Source: an uncultured Clostridia bacterium
GTDB taxonomy: Bacteria > Bacillota > Clostridia > Christensenellales > CAG-917
Reading direction: 5' to 3'
Length of the DNA: 64,000 nucleotides
Assembly: GCA_944349635.1 (NCBI GenBank)
Contig: CALVNH010000001.1
Span: forward strand, 338,385-402,384
Shown here in pieces: positions 32,824-41,367 of this stretch. The notes beneath the pieces are model-generated. The model had not been told where the DNA came from. It was given only the letters and a program-made list of their open reading frames with translations, and ran no database searches. How positions within the stretch are numbered: position 1 is the stretch's first letter; the number at the start of each line of letters is the position of its first letter. The position numbers and the translations under genes are program-made.

Positions 32824-33357
32824 ATGACGAAAGAATCGCTTGAACAAGCGGTAACACGCCTGAAATCGGGTGACAAGGGAGCATTCGATTACATATACGA
32901 CAGCACTTACAAGGTGGTATTTTTCGTGGTGCATTCCGTTGTGCGTCAGCGGGAGACCGCGGAGGATGTGGTTCAGGACGTATACATAACCGCGTTCAGA
33001 AACATGGACAAATTCGACGGAGGAAACACGCTGGCCTGGTTGACGACGATAGCCAAACGGCTGGCACTGAACGCATACAAAAGGAACAAGCGCGAAAAAC
33101 CGACGGATTTTCAGACGGACGGCGAAAAGTACGGAAGCACGGAGCTTCCTTCCGCCGAATCGATGGGACTGATTGCGGAAGCAGAAAAAATACTCTCCTC
33201 TGAGGACTTCGAAATCGTGGTTATGTGCGCGATAGCGGGATACCGACGACGGGAAGTGGCAAAGCTGATGGATATGCCCGTATCGACGGTGACTCACAGA
33301 TATACAACGGCTCTCAAAAAGCTGAAACGGATTGTGGACGGTGTGGATGATGAATAA
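32824..33357 (+). CDS. ECF-type RNA polymerase sigma factor
   Basis: 177 residues. Sigma region 2 at about 10-80 (AFDYIYDSTYKVVFFVVHSVV, TAEDVVQDVYITAFRNMDKF, TLAWLTTIAKRLALNAYKR), a linker, then region 4 at about 120-172 with HTH AGYRRREVAKLMDMPVSTVTHRYTTALKKLKR. Start ATG after TGGGAGAG. The gene overlaps the anti-sigma gene, the usual arrangement for a controlled ECF factor. The signal it senses is unknown. Confidence 0.9.
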   Translation: MTKESLEQAVTRLKSGDKGAFDYIYDSTYKVVFFVVHSVVRQRETAEDVVQDVYITAFRNMDKFDGGNTLAWLTTIAKRLALNAYKRNKREKPTDFQTDGEKYGSTELPSAESMGLIAEAEKILSSEDFEIVVMCAIAGYRRREVAKLMDMPVSTVTHRYTTALKKLKRIVDGVDDE

Positions 33358-34573
33358 AATCGAAAGGAGACTGAAACGGGAAGCCAGGACAATGTTGCCC
33401 GACGCCACCCTGAAAGAACGCATAAGAAGCGAATGCTTCGGCGACCGCGTTTTCGAAGAAGTCGCCGAGCCCGCACTTGTCGCCGAAACCGCTGGAACGA
33501 CGAAAACGGGTCGTGCTCCGCTCTCCCGCAACAAGCGTTTCGCCATTGTCGTGGCACTTGCTCTCATCGTGTGCTTTGTCATCGGAATGTCGTGCTACTT
33601 CGCGCTTGCGAAAGTTCCCGTCGCCGTGTCGGACACCTTTGTCAGCATCAACATCAATCCGTCTTTCGGCATCACCGCAGACGCAAACGACAGGGTTACG
33701 TCGGTGACGGCGCTCAACGAAGACGCCGCAGTGGTGTTGTACGGAATGAATCTTGTGGGATTGTCCGTTTCCGACGCTGCGGACAGAATCGTCACCGAAA
33801 GTGCCGAACTCGGCTATCTCGACACCACAAGCACGGGTTCAATGAGTTTCCTCGCCGTGAACGAGAACGGCAAAAAGGAAACCGCCGTCGCAAACAAACT
33901 CAACCTCTCGCTGACCGCGCTCATGGCGAAGAACAACTGGCAGACCACGGTCAACAGCGAAAACGCAGACTACGCAAACAACGGCGGCAGTTCGTCGTCG
34001 TACCGCTTCAAATTCGACTTCGGCAGGAATTCTCTGTCGGTGGGATACACCCTGCTCACACAGCGCGCCGGGGAAAAGACGGGTCAGTCGGCGTCTTATT
34101 TCTCACGATTCAGCGCCGAAAGCATGCTGAAACTTATTTCGGACTACAACGAGGAATCGATGGCGAAAGTGGAAAGCGCGCTCGAACAGTCCTGGCAGAA
34201 TAACAGCCAGTTGCAGGACAGCTACGACAAGCTGCAACAGCTGAGAGAGGAGCACGAACGCTTCATCGCCGACATAGAAGCCGTGCTGGAAATTCTGGAC
34301 GACAGCGACGGATACCTGACGGAAGAGGAACGGCAAAAAGTCCGCGACCTGCTCTCTCATCCCAACCTCAACCTCGACGGAGCTCTCGACAAGTTGCTCG
34401 AAATGATATTCTCATTCGCGGAGGACATCGAGGACGCCTACGACAACATAGCCGACCTGCTCGAAGACATACTGGACAAAATCGAGGACTCCATCTACGC
34501 GTTGGGTTCCGACCTTAAAGAGGAAATCGACAACTGGAAAAAAGACTTCCTCGAAGACGTCTTTGACGACTGA
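33347..34573 (+). CDS. RsgI-like membrane anti-sigma factor with coiled-coil extracytoplasmic domain
   Basis: 408 residues. Cytoplasmic N-terminus (1-62), one membrane helix at about 65-87, then the RsgI-type domain VSININPSFGITADANDRVTSVTALNEDA; N104-P105 is the Asn-Pro pair at which RsgI proteins are known to cleave themselves. The C-terminal about 150 residues are long acidic helices (EEERQKVRDLL, EDIEDAYDNIADLLEDILDKIED), probably coiled coil outside the membrane in place of the carbohydrate-binding modules of classical RsgI. Start ATG overlaps the sigma gene by 11 bp. Confidence 0.8.
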   Translation: MMNKIERRLKREARTMLPDATLKERIRSECFGDRVFEEVAEPALVAETAGTTKTGRAPLSRNKRFAIVVALALIVCFVIGMSCYFALAKVPVAVSDTFVSININPSFGITADANDRVTSVTALNEDAAVVLYGMNLVGLSVSDAADRIVTESAELGYLDTTSTGSMSFLAVNENGKKETAVANKLNLSLTALMAKNNWQTTVNSENADYANNGGSSSSYRFKFDFGRNSLSVGYTLLTQRAGEKTGQSASYFSRFSAESMLKLISDYNEESMAKVESALEQSWQNNSQLQDSYDKLQQLREEHERFIADIEAVLEILDDSDGYLTEEERQKVRDLLSHPNLNLDGALDKLLEMIFSFAEDIEDAYDNIADLLEDILDKIEDSIYALGSDLKEEIDNWKKDFLEDVFDD

Positions 34574-34612
34574 TATTGCATATAATCCCTGTTTTTATAC
34601 CCTCTTTCTACC

Positions 34613-34654
34613 GATAAAGTGCGTTTTGCGTCCGCAAAGCGCACTTTATCTTTT
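34613..34654 (+). terminator. Terminator of the ECF/anti-sigma operon
   Basis: 18-bp stem GATAAAGTGCG-TTTTGCG paired with CGCAAAG-CGCACTTTATC, TC loop, then TTTT. Confidence 0.9.
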
Positions 34655-34945
34655 GTGTGTGCTCCGACGCGCACGGCATAAAACAACCTCTGACAACCTT
34701 TAATGCGGAAAATCCGCAACAATGCACGCGCTTGTCTTGCAAGACTGTACAGTATACGCAAGCGCTCATCACGGCGCACGACCGACCCGACGGCGCGTGA
34801 GCATCGCTCACCCACATACGTTTGCGTGCGCATTCGCGTGCGCGGACAATCTTTTTACGCATTGCACTCTTTGATGCAGCTCTTTCCGTTGTCCCGACGA
34901 CAAAAACTTCTCCATATCAGAAAATTTCGAAATTTTTGCGTTCCC

Positions 34946-34972
34946 GTTGGCAAAACGCGTTTTTCGGTTGTT
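34946..34972 (+). promoter_or_regulatory. Shared 27-bp motif, copy 2 (lipoprotein gene)
   Basis: GTTGGCAAAACG, 7 bp, CGGTTGTT, then ATATATG: same blocks and spacing as at 32779, 38 bp before the lipoprotein start. No other convincing promoter is visible between the terminator and this gene. Confidence 0.65.
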
Positions 34973-35009
34973 ATATATGTGAAAGCAATTAAAACCGGGA
35001 GGTCTTCCT

Positions 35010-36038
35010 ATGAAAAAGATATTGATAGCAACTTCGCTCGTGCTTGTAATTTGTTTGAGCGTGTGCCTGTTTGTGGCGTGCGACAACAGTAAAAACAAAA
35101 CCACGGCAAGCGAAATGGAAAGCAACCACTACACAGTCGGCTACTCCGTGGCTTCTGCGGCGGCAATGCTCGACACGGGTTACTCCGCAAGCGCGGCGGC
35201 AATGGCAGAGGGCACCCTTTCCGCATCGTTGACCGGTGAGTTCTCCATCGACAGCAAAGACAAGATGTTCCAGACCATAGCCCAACAGCTCACGGTTGTA
35301 GAAAACTTCCTCGACCGTGCTTCCGTCAAAGTGGAAGAGGCCGTCTCCGACATACCCGAATACGCCTACAAAATGAACATCACTTCCGTCAGCGCACTCA
35401 CGGGCGAAGAGGCAAGCTACTCTCTCTACTACAACCTCACCGCCGAAGTAGAGGACGACGATGACGATGACGACGACAAATGGGAAATCGACAACGAACA
35501 AGAATTTGTCATCGAAGGCATCATGAACAGCGGCGACAAACAGTTCGAACTCGTCGGCGAGATGGAAGTCGAGACCGAACTCAACGAGAACGAACAGAGC
35601 TTCTCTTTCGTCGCCACCGAACCCGTCACGGGCTGCAAGGTCAAATTCGAACAGGAGTTCGGCGTTGAAAACGGCGAAATCGAAGAGGAACTCAACTACG
35701 AATTCTGGATTGCAAACAGAAAAATCTACTCCTTCTCCATCGAATTCGAGCACGAAAACGGAAAAGAGGAACTCGAAGTTTCCACCTCCTTCGGCAGCGG
35801 ACTGCTTGACGAGTGGCTGGGCACCACCATCCGTTACGACAGAGAGTCCGAAAACGGTCGCAACATCATAAACGCTCACATTCGTCAGGGCAAACTGGAA
35901 GCCGGCGTGCAAATCTGGGCCGTTGAGAACGCGGAAGAAGGCAAACACGTCTTCGGATACAGAATCACCGACGAAACCGCATGGAACCAAATCTTCGACG
36001 ATTTGTTCGGAACGGAAGAGCCCGCTCCCGCGCAATAA
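35010..36038 (+). CDS. Secreted lipoprotein, probable target of the ECF sigma factor
   Basis: 342 residues. Lipoprotein signal with lipobox LFVAC (Cys at about 24). The mature part is beta-rich and strongly acidic, with a run of eight Asp near residue 150 and alternating charged strands (EFVIEGIMNSGDKQFELVGEMEVETELNEN). Possibly an envelope stress sensor or structural lipoprotein; no family recognised. CGGGAGG ribosome site. The shared motif links it to the sigma/anti-sigma genes just upstream. Terminator follows. Confidence 0.8.
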   Translation: MKKILIATSLVLVICLSVCLFVACDNSKNKTTASEMESNHYTVGYSVASAAAMLDTGYSASAAAMAEGTLSASLTGEFSIDSKDKMFQTIAQQLTVVENFLDRASVKVEEAVSDIPEYAYKMNITSVSALTGEEASYSLYYNLTAEVEDDDDDDDDKWEIDNEQEFVIEGIMNSGDKQFELVGEMEVETELNENEQSFSFVATEPVTGCKVKFEQEFGVENGEIEEELNYEFWIANRKIYSFSIEFEHENGKEELEVSTSFGSGLLDEWLGTTIRYDRESENGRNIINAHIRQGKLEAGVQIWAVENAEEGKHVFGYRITDETAWNQIFDDLFGTEEPAPAQ

Positions 36039-36088
36039 TTGTCAATACCCATCCGAGAAGAAGTTCACGCTCTCCCTTTCTTCTTCTC

Positions 36089-36117
36089 AAGAGCGGCGCA
36101 CAGACGCCGCTCTTTTT
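36089..36117 (+). terminator. Terminator of the lipoprotein gene
   Basis: 10-bp stem AAGAGCGGCG/CGCCGCTCTT, CACAGA loop, seven Ts. Confidence 0.92.
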
Positions 36118-36332
36118 TTGTCTCGTTAGCTTTTGGCGAGCTCTCTCCGCCCTCTTTTCCGCGTCATTCTCCGCCCTGCTCTCCACCCTCTTCTCCGCGT
36201 CGGACCCGCACGGATACCCTCTCCCGACAAAATCCGTCTGTAGGCAACCGCAAGTTTTCAACCGAATTTCGGGTTAAGCCCTTAATTTTGCCCAAACATT
36301 ATTTTATCGACACATCTGTCAATTTACCGCTA

Positions 36333-36372
36333 TTGACACGGAATTGTCCGTAATGATATAGTTATATCATTA
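36333..36372 (+). promoter_or_regulatory. Kinase promoter overlapped by a perfect 22-bp palindrome
   Basis: TTGACA (36333-36338), 18-bp spacer, TATAGT (36357-36362). The -10 lies inside TAATGATATA-GT-TATATCATTA (36351-36372), with perfect 10-bp arms. A repressor bound here would block the promoter directly. No regulator gene is adjacent. Confidence 0.8.
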
Positions 36373-36405
36373 GAGGTTGTGCCTCTTTATGAGCGGGAGA
36401 AAAAA

Positions 36406-37971
36406 ATGAGTAACGATTACGTGCTTGCCATCGATTTCGGCACACAGAGCGTTCGCGCGATTATTTACAACGACCGCGGCGCAGAGATTTGCAAGGCGAA
36501 AGTGCCTTTTAACCCTTACTTTTCACTCAACAGCGGCTGGGCGGAACAAAACCCCGAAGTTTATTGGAAAAGCCTCGTAAAAGCCATAGGAATTCTGAAA
36601 GAATCCTATCCCCTGGGTTTCGACCGCATCGTCGCCGTTGGCGTCACCACCATCAGGGACACCATCACCTTCATCGACAAAAACAACGAAATTCTCCGTC
36701 CGTTCATTGTATGGCTGGACGAACGCGAGTGCTCCCGTGTGGAAGAGGCCATTCCTCCATCCAACAAATTCGCGCTGAAACTCGCGCGGATGTACGAGCC
36801 CTTCTGCAATATCAGAAAGGCCACAAAACTCAACTGGGTGCACGAGAACGAACCCGAAGTGTGGAACAATACACACAAGATTATACAGGTTTCGGGATAC
36901 ATCAACTTGAAACTCACGGGCGTTCTCAAAGACAGCGTCGCCTCACAGATAGGACACATTCCTTTCGATTACAAGAAACAGTGCTGGTTGGACGCAAAGG
37001 CTCTCACCGCCTGCGCCACCGACGCGACGCCCGATATGATGCCCGACATCGTGGATTCCACTTCCGTCATAGGATACATCACGGCGGAAGCCGCCGCAGA
37101 AACCGGCCTGAAAGAGGGGCTTCCCGTGATTGCCTGCGGCTCCGACAAAGGCTGCGAAACTTTCGGTAGCGGCGTCCTGGGCGACGACAAGGCGTCCATA
37201 AGCCTCGGCACGACGGCAACAATTCAGATTGCCACGGAAAAATACGTCGAACCGGAACTGTTCATGCCTCCCTATCCCGCGGTAATAAAGGGAATGTACA
37301 ACCCCGAAGTCGAAATTTTCCGCGGTTGCTGGATGATAACCTGGTTCAAGGAACAGTTCGGCGAAAAGGAAGTCACGCGCGCCAAAGAACTCGGATGCGC
37401 TCCCGAAGAACTGCTCAACAAACTGCTGGACGAGGCTCCCGTCGGATGCGAAGGCCTCGTGTTGCAACCATATTGGTCTCCCAAAATCAAAACGCCTTGC
37501 GCAAAAGGCTCCATTCTCGGTTTTTCCGACGTCCACACCCGCGCTCACATCTACCGTGCAATTATAGAAGGCATCTGCTTCGGGCTTTACGAAGGGCTTA
37601 CCAGCATTCAGAAGCGCGCAGGCTACGACATCAAATGCATAATGGTGTCGGGCGGAGGTTCCTTGTCCGACAAAATCTGCCAGATTCTCTCCGACGTCAT
37701 GGGACTGCCCGTAAAAAAGACGCAGACTTACGAATGCAGCGCTTTGGGTTGCGCCATGCTCACCTATATGGGAATGGGTGTTTACAAAACTCCGCAGGAT
37801 GCGGTCAAACACATGGTGCACGAGGGCAAGAGTTACACCCCCGACATGAAAAACCACGAGCAGTATATGACTCTTTACCACACGGTTTACGAGCGTATCT
37901 ACCGCAAGAACAGAAAAACTTTCGCGAATATCCGCGCGTACAACCGCAGATATCCCGTCAAAAAATCCTGA
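36406..37971 (+). CDS. FGGY-family carbohydrate kinase
   Basis: 521 residues. N-terminal FGGY domain DYVLAIDFGTQSVRAIIYNDRG with phosphate-binding loop; C-terminal domain with SLGTTATIQI and MVSGGGSLSDKICQILSDVMGLPV, which binds ATP. Family members phosphorylate xylulose, glycerol, gluconate, ribulose and related polyols; the sugar here is not identifiable from sequence alone. Two split transketolases within 10 kb suggest pentose-phosphate use. GCGGGAG ribosome site. Single-gene unit. Confidence 0.9.
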   Translation: MSNDYVLAIDFGTQSVRAIIYNDRGAEICKAKVPFNPYFSLNSGWAEQNPEVYWKSLVKAIGILKESYPLGFDRIVAVGVTTIRDTITFIDKNNEILRPFIVWLDERECSRVEEAIPPSNKFALKLARMYEPFCNIRKATKLNWVHENEPEVWNNTHKIIQVSGYINLKLTGVLKDSVASQIGHIPFDYKKQCWLDAKALTACATDATPDMMPDIVDSTSVIGYITAEAAAETGLKEGLPVIACGSDKGCETFGSGVLGDDKASISLGTTATIQIATEKYVEPELFMPPYPAVIKGMYNPEVEIFRGCWMITWFKEQFGEKEVTRAKELGCAPEELLNKLLDEAPVGCEGLVLQPYWSPKIKTPCAKGSILGFSDVHTRAHIYRAIIEGICFGLYEGLTSIQKRAGYDIKCIMVSGGGSLSDKICQILSDVMGLPVKKTQTYECSALGCAMLTYMGMGVYKTPQDAVKHMVHEGKSYTPDMKNHEQYMTLYHTVYERIYRKNRKTFANIRAYNRRYPVKKS

Positions 37972-38020
37972 CGCTTTTCCTCCCGCGTCAAAATTCGCGA
38001 AGAGCTGTTTCCGAAAAGAA

Positions 38021-38043
38021 AACCCCGTCAAAAAGACGGGGTT
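38021..38043. terminator. Terminator between kinase and lysS (converging)
   Basis: AACCCCGTC/GACGGGGTT stem with AAAAA loop and trailing T-run. Confidence 0.85.
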
Positions 38044-38102
38044 GTTTTTGTCTTGTAGTTTGCGCGGTACGTGCTTCGCTTTCTCCGCGTTGAAACCGCG
38101 TA

Positions 38103-39596
38103 TTATTTCAAGGGCTTCATCGTGGGGAACAACAGCACTTCCCTTATGCTGTAACTGTCGGTCAGCAGCATGACGAGTCTGTCGATTCCTATACCCAGTC
38201 CTCCCGTGGGAGGCATGCCGTATTCCAGAGCCGTGACAAAATCCTCGTCGTAGGGTTGCGCCTCTTCGTCGCCTTTCGCTTTCGCCTGCATCTGCGCCTC
38301 GAAACGCTCGCGCTGGTCGTTGGGGTCGTTGAGTTCGCTGAACGCGTTGGCAAGTTCCCTGCCCGTGACGAACAGTTCGAACCTTTCCGTCAGACGTTTG
38401 TCGGAAGGCTTCTTCTTTGCAAGCGGACTGACTTCCACGGGATAATCCGTGATGAACACGGGTCCGGTGAGCTTGTCTTCGACGAATGCGTCGAACACTT
38501 TATAGAGCGCGTCGCCCCAGCTCGCGTCCTTTGCGATGTCAAGTCCCATGCCGTTGGCCGCCGAAACGAGGTCTTCGAGTTTGCCGTTTTCAAAATCGAG
38601 TCCCGTATAACGCTTTACCGCGTCCACCATGGTGAGTCTTTCCCAGGGAGAAGCGAGTGAAATCGGCTGTCCCTGATAGGTGATTTCCAGCGTGCCGCAC
38701 GCTTTTTGCGCGCAATGGCAGACCAGCTTTTCCGTGAGGTCCATCATGGCGTTGTAGTCCACGTACGCCTGATACAGCTCCACAGTGGTGAATTCGGGAT
38801 TATGCTTGGGGTCCATACCCTCGTTGCGGAATATTCTGCCCACCTCGTAAACCTTGTCGAATCCGCCGACGATGCAGCGTTTGAGATAAAGTTCGGTGGC
38901 TATGCGCAGATACATGTCCACGTCGAGAGTGTTGTGGTGAGTAATGAACGGTCTTGCGTTTGCTCCGCCCGCAAGTGTATTGAGGACGGGGGTTTCAACT
39001 TCGTAAAATCCCTCTCCGTCCAAGAACTCGCGCACCGCGGAAACTATTTTGCTCCGCTTTACGAAAATCTCTTTCACTTCGGGATTGGCGATGAGGTCGA
39101 CGTATCTCTGGCGGTAACGCAGCTCGGGGTCTTTGAGTCCGTGATATTTTTCAGGAAGCGGCAACAGCGATTTTGCAAGCAGGGTTACCTTGGTCGCGTG
39201 AACGGTGATTTCGCCTGTCTTTGTCTTGAAAATCTTGCCGCACACGCCGATTATGTCGCCCACGTCCAGCTTCTTGAAATCGGCATATTCGTCCTGCCCC
39301 AAATCCTCACGGCTGAAATATACCTGCAAACCGCCGTCGCTGTCGGCGATGTGTCCGAAACTGGCCTTGCCCATAATGCGTTTGGACATGAGTCTGCCCG
39401 CAACGGAAACGTCCTTTCCCTCGTAAGCGTCATAATCGGCACGGATTGCTCCCGCCGTTGCGGTGCGCTCGTAAGAGACGATTTCAAAGGGATTCCTGCC
39501 CTGTTCGACAAGTTCGGCGAGTTTGGCCTTTCTGACCTTGCGAACCTCGCTGATGTCCTGCTCGGGGGCGTTGTTTACGTTCGTGTCCTGACTCAT
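38103..39596 (-). CDS. lysS: Lysyl-tRNA synthetase, class II
   Basis: 497 residues. N-terminal OB-fold anticodon-binding domain (about 65-150, VAGRLMSKRIMGKASFGHIAD), then the class II core: RSKIVSAVREFLDGEGFYEVETP (motif 1), GRIFRNEGMDPKHNPEFTTVE (motif 2), GGLGIGIDRLVMLLTD (motif 3). Length normal. Last gene of the amaP-greA-lysS operon, 14 bp after greA; greA-lysS pairing is common in Bacillota. Confidence 0.97.
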   Translation of the reverse strand: MSQDTNVNNAPEQDISEVRKVRKAKLAELVEQGRNPFEIVSYERTATAGAIRADYDAYEGKDVSVAGRLMSKRIMGKASFGHIADSDGGLQVYFSREDLGQDEYADFKKLDVGDIIGVCGKIFKTKTGEITVHATKVTLLAKSLLPLPEKYHGLKDPELRYRQRYVDLIANPEVKEIFVKRSKIVSAVREFLDGEGFYEVETPVLNTLAGGANARPFITHHNTLDVDMYLRIATELYLKRCIVGGFDKVYEVGRIFRNEGMDPKHNPEFTTVELYQAYVDYNAMMDLTEKLVCHCAQKACGTLEITYQGQPISLASPWERLTMVDAVKRYTGLDFENGKLEDLVSAANGMGLDIAKDASWGDALYKVFDAFVEDKLTGPVFITDYPVEVSPLAKKKPSDKRLTERFELFVTGRELANAFSELNDPNDQRERFEAQMQAKAKGDEEAQPYDEDFVTALEYGMPPTGGLGIGIDRLVMLLTDSYSIREVLLFPTMKPLK

Positions 39597-39610
39597 ATTC
39601 TACCTGTACG

Positions 39611-40081
39611 CTACTTGATTTCTATAATTTTGTATTCCACAACCGCACCGTTGGGCGTGGTGACCGCGACTTTGTCGCCTTTCTTTCTTCCCATGAGAGC
39701 GCTGCCCAGAGGAGACTCGTTGCTTATGCGGTTCTCCGCCGCATTGGCTTCCGTGGTGCCGACAATGCGGTATTCCAACTCCTCGTCGAACTCGACGTCC
39801 AGCACTTTGACGGTGTTGCCGATGGAAACCTCGTGCACGGAAATGTCGCCTTCGTCGATGATGACGGCGTGCATGATTTTGTCCTCGATTTCTTTGATTT
39901 CTGACTCGACGAAACTCTGCTCTTCCTTCGCGGCGTCGTATTCGGCGTTTTCGCTCAAATCTCCGAATTCACGGGCAATCTTGATTTTCTCCGCGACTTC
40001 CTTTCTCTTGACGGACATGAGATAGTCCAGCTTTTCTTTCAGCTCTTCCAACCCGTCGCGGGTAATATAAACTTCTTTCAT
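39611..40081 (-). CDS. greA: Transcription elongation factor GreA
   Basis: 156 residues: N-terminal antiparallel coiled coil with the acidic tip GDLSENAEYDAAKEEQ (about 40-55), C-terminal FKBP-like domain ending NGAVVEYKIIEIK. It rescues backtracked RNA polymerase by stimulating transcript cleavage. Two bases separate it from the preceding amaP-like stop, and it has its own GAAAG/AGAGT weak ribosome site, so translation is probably coupled. Confidence 0.97.
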   Translation of the reverse strand: MKEVYITRDGLEELKEKLDYLMSVKRKEVAEKIKIAREFGDLSENAEYDAAKEEQSFVESEIKEIEDKIMHAVIIDEGDISVHEVSIGNTVKVLDVEFDEELEYRIVGTTEANAAENRISNESPLGSALMGRKKGDKVAVTTPNGAVVEYKIIEIK

Positions 40082-40083
40082 TC

Positions 40084-40965
40084 TTACTCTTCGTCGGCAT
40101 CGGCGTCGGTTTTGCGCTCGCCGGCATCCTCCTCGGTTTTATCGTCCTTGTCGTCCGCGACGGCGTCGTCTGCGGCGTCATCTTCAACGTATGCTTCGTC
40201 TTCGGGCAATTGTTCCACGGCATCTGCGGGAGTATTCTCGCTCTCGTAAAGTTCGACGGAGCTCTCCTCCTCGGCGGCTGCATTAGCAACGTCGGCCGCT
40301 TCACCGGCGGAAGCCTCTTCCGCGGGAGATTCCTGTGCGGCGGTTTCGGGAGCAATCTGTTCCACCATGTTGGGCAGGCTTGCATAGTTGGGCTCGTGTT
40401 CGGCAACTCTCTCGTCCACTGCGGACTGAACTTTGTCCTTGTCGGGCTTGAACCTGGACTGCAACGCCGTAACCTTGATTTCTATCGCGTGGAAACGGAA
40501 ACCGAGCGCACCTTTGAACACTTCTTCAAGCAAAGTGCGCAGATAAACCTCTGTTTCGAACAAATCGCGGTCCGTAATGCGAACTGCTACTTTGAGCTTC
40601 ACGCCGTATTCGTTGACGATGAGCGAGACCTTTCCGGCTTTCACGCCTTCCACGTCCGCGAACGTCTCTTTCACAAGTTTGCGAATGACGCCGAGCGTCG
40701 CTTTGCAATTGCCGCCCTGTTCGCTGCGGAGAGTTATTTCCCTGACGGCCTCGCTTCCCAAAAAGAGCATTGCCAGCGCACCGCCCGCGAGAACGGCGTA
40801 CAGTATGCCGAGCGTGATGAACAAACCTTTGACAAGGTCGTTGTCGAACTCTTCCTGCTTGATACCGCCGAACGCCGTGACCAAAAGAATGATGATGAGC
40901 ACGAGCGCTATAATCATGGCGGCGGACGCAAGAATCTTTTCGATGTTCTTCTTCATGTTGTTCAC
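40084..40965 (-). CDS. AmaP-like Asp23/alkaline-shock membrane anchor protein
   Basis: 293 residues. Two membrane helices at about 12-32 and 46-68, then an Asp23-family-like domain at about 75-170 (VNEYGVKLKVAVRITDRD), then a long disordered Glu/Asp/Ala tail (about 185-293). AmaP tethers Asp23-type proteins to the membrane and is linked to envelope stress. Start GTG five nt after AGGAGG-CAG; the ATG three codons later is too far from it. First gene of the operon with greA and lysS, behind a good promoter. Confidence 0.78.
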   Translation of the reverse strand: MNNMKKNIEKILASAAMIIALVLIIILLVTAFGGIKQEEFDNDLVKGLFITLGILYAVLAGGALAMLFLGSEAVREITLRSEQGGNCKATLGVIRKLVKETFADVEGVKAGKVSLIVNEYGVKLKVAVRITDRDLFETEVYLRTLLEEVFKGALGFRFHAIEIKVTALQSRFKPDKDKVQSAVDERVAEHEPNYASLPNMVEQIAPETAAQESPAEEASAGEAADVANAAAEEESSVELYESENTPADAVEQLPEDEAYVEDDAADDAVADDKDDKTEEDAGERKTDADADEE

Positions 40966-41074
40966 ACCTGCCTCCTAAAAAATATTTGCGGCAAAAACCG
41001 CAAAAAACCGAACTTCCGTCGCATCCGTAACCGTTCCGACGGAGAATTACCGATGACCTTATTATTTTTCATAT

Positions 41075-41103
41075 AATATAAACTATACAGGGTGATTAGT
41101 CAA
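41075..41103 (-). promoter_or_regulatory. Promoter of amaP-greA-lysS
   Basis: Minus strand TTGACT, 17-bp spacer, TATATT. Confidence 0.8.
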
Positions 41104-41322
41104 GCAAAAAAACAAATCATGGCGCACCCCCGTTTTGTCCCGTGCACGGCGTCTGCACGAAAGCCGCACGACGTTTCGCTCAACCTGCTCCGAAGTCTTT
41201 CGGCACGAGTAAGACGCACTCGCGCAATGCGCCTATCCGGTGACCGCGCGCTTTCCGTTCGGCTCATGGGCTCCGCAGTCAACCGTGCGCGGAAAGCCCC
41301 CGGCTTCGGTGCGGAATAACCG

Positions 41323-41351
41323 AAAACCCCGCTCTTGACGAACGGGGTTTT
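41323..41351 (-). terminator. Terminator of split transketolase A
   Basis: AAAACCCCG/CGGGGTTTT stem with 11-nt loop directly after the gene. Confidence 0.8.
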
Positions 41352-41367
41352 CTTTTTTTCTCGAGTT

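Larger units (their letters stand above)
34574..35009 (+). other. Non-coding interval between anti-sigma and lipoprotein genes
   Basis: Holds the terminator at 34613-34654, several GC-rich short hairpins (for example GTGAGC-ATC-GCTCAC near 34797) and the second copy of the shared motif near the right end. No gene is supported. Confidence 0.6.
36039..36405 (+). other. Intergenic region between lipoprotein and sugar kinase
   Basis: Contains a terminator (36089) and the kinase promoter with operator palindrome (36333-36372), plus a small leader hairpin AGAGG-TTGTG-CCTCT at 36373. No gene. Confidence 0.6.
40966..41367 (-). other. Intergenic region upstream of amaP-greA-lysS
   Basis: Contains the operon promoter at 41075-41103 and the transketolase terminator at 41323-41351. 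The GC-rich middle part (41120-41320) shows no supportable gene. Confidence 0.6.
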
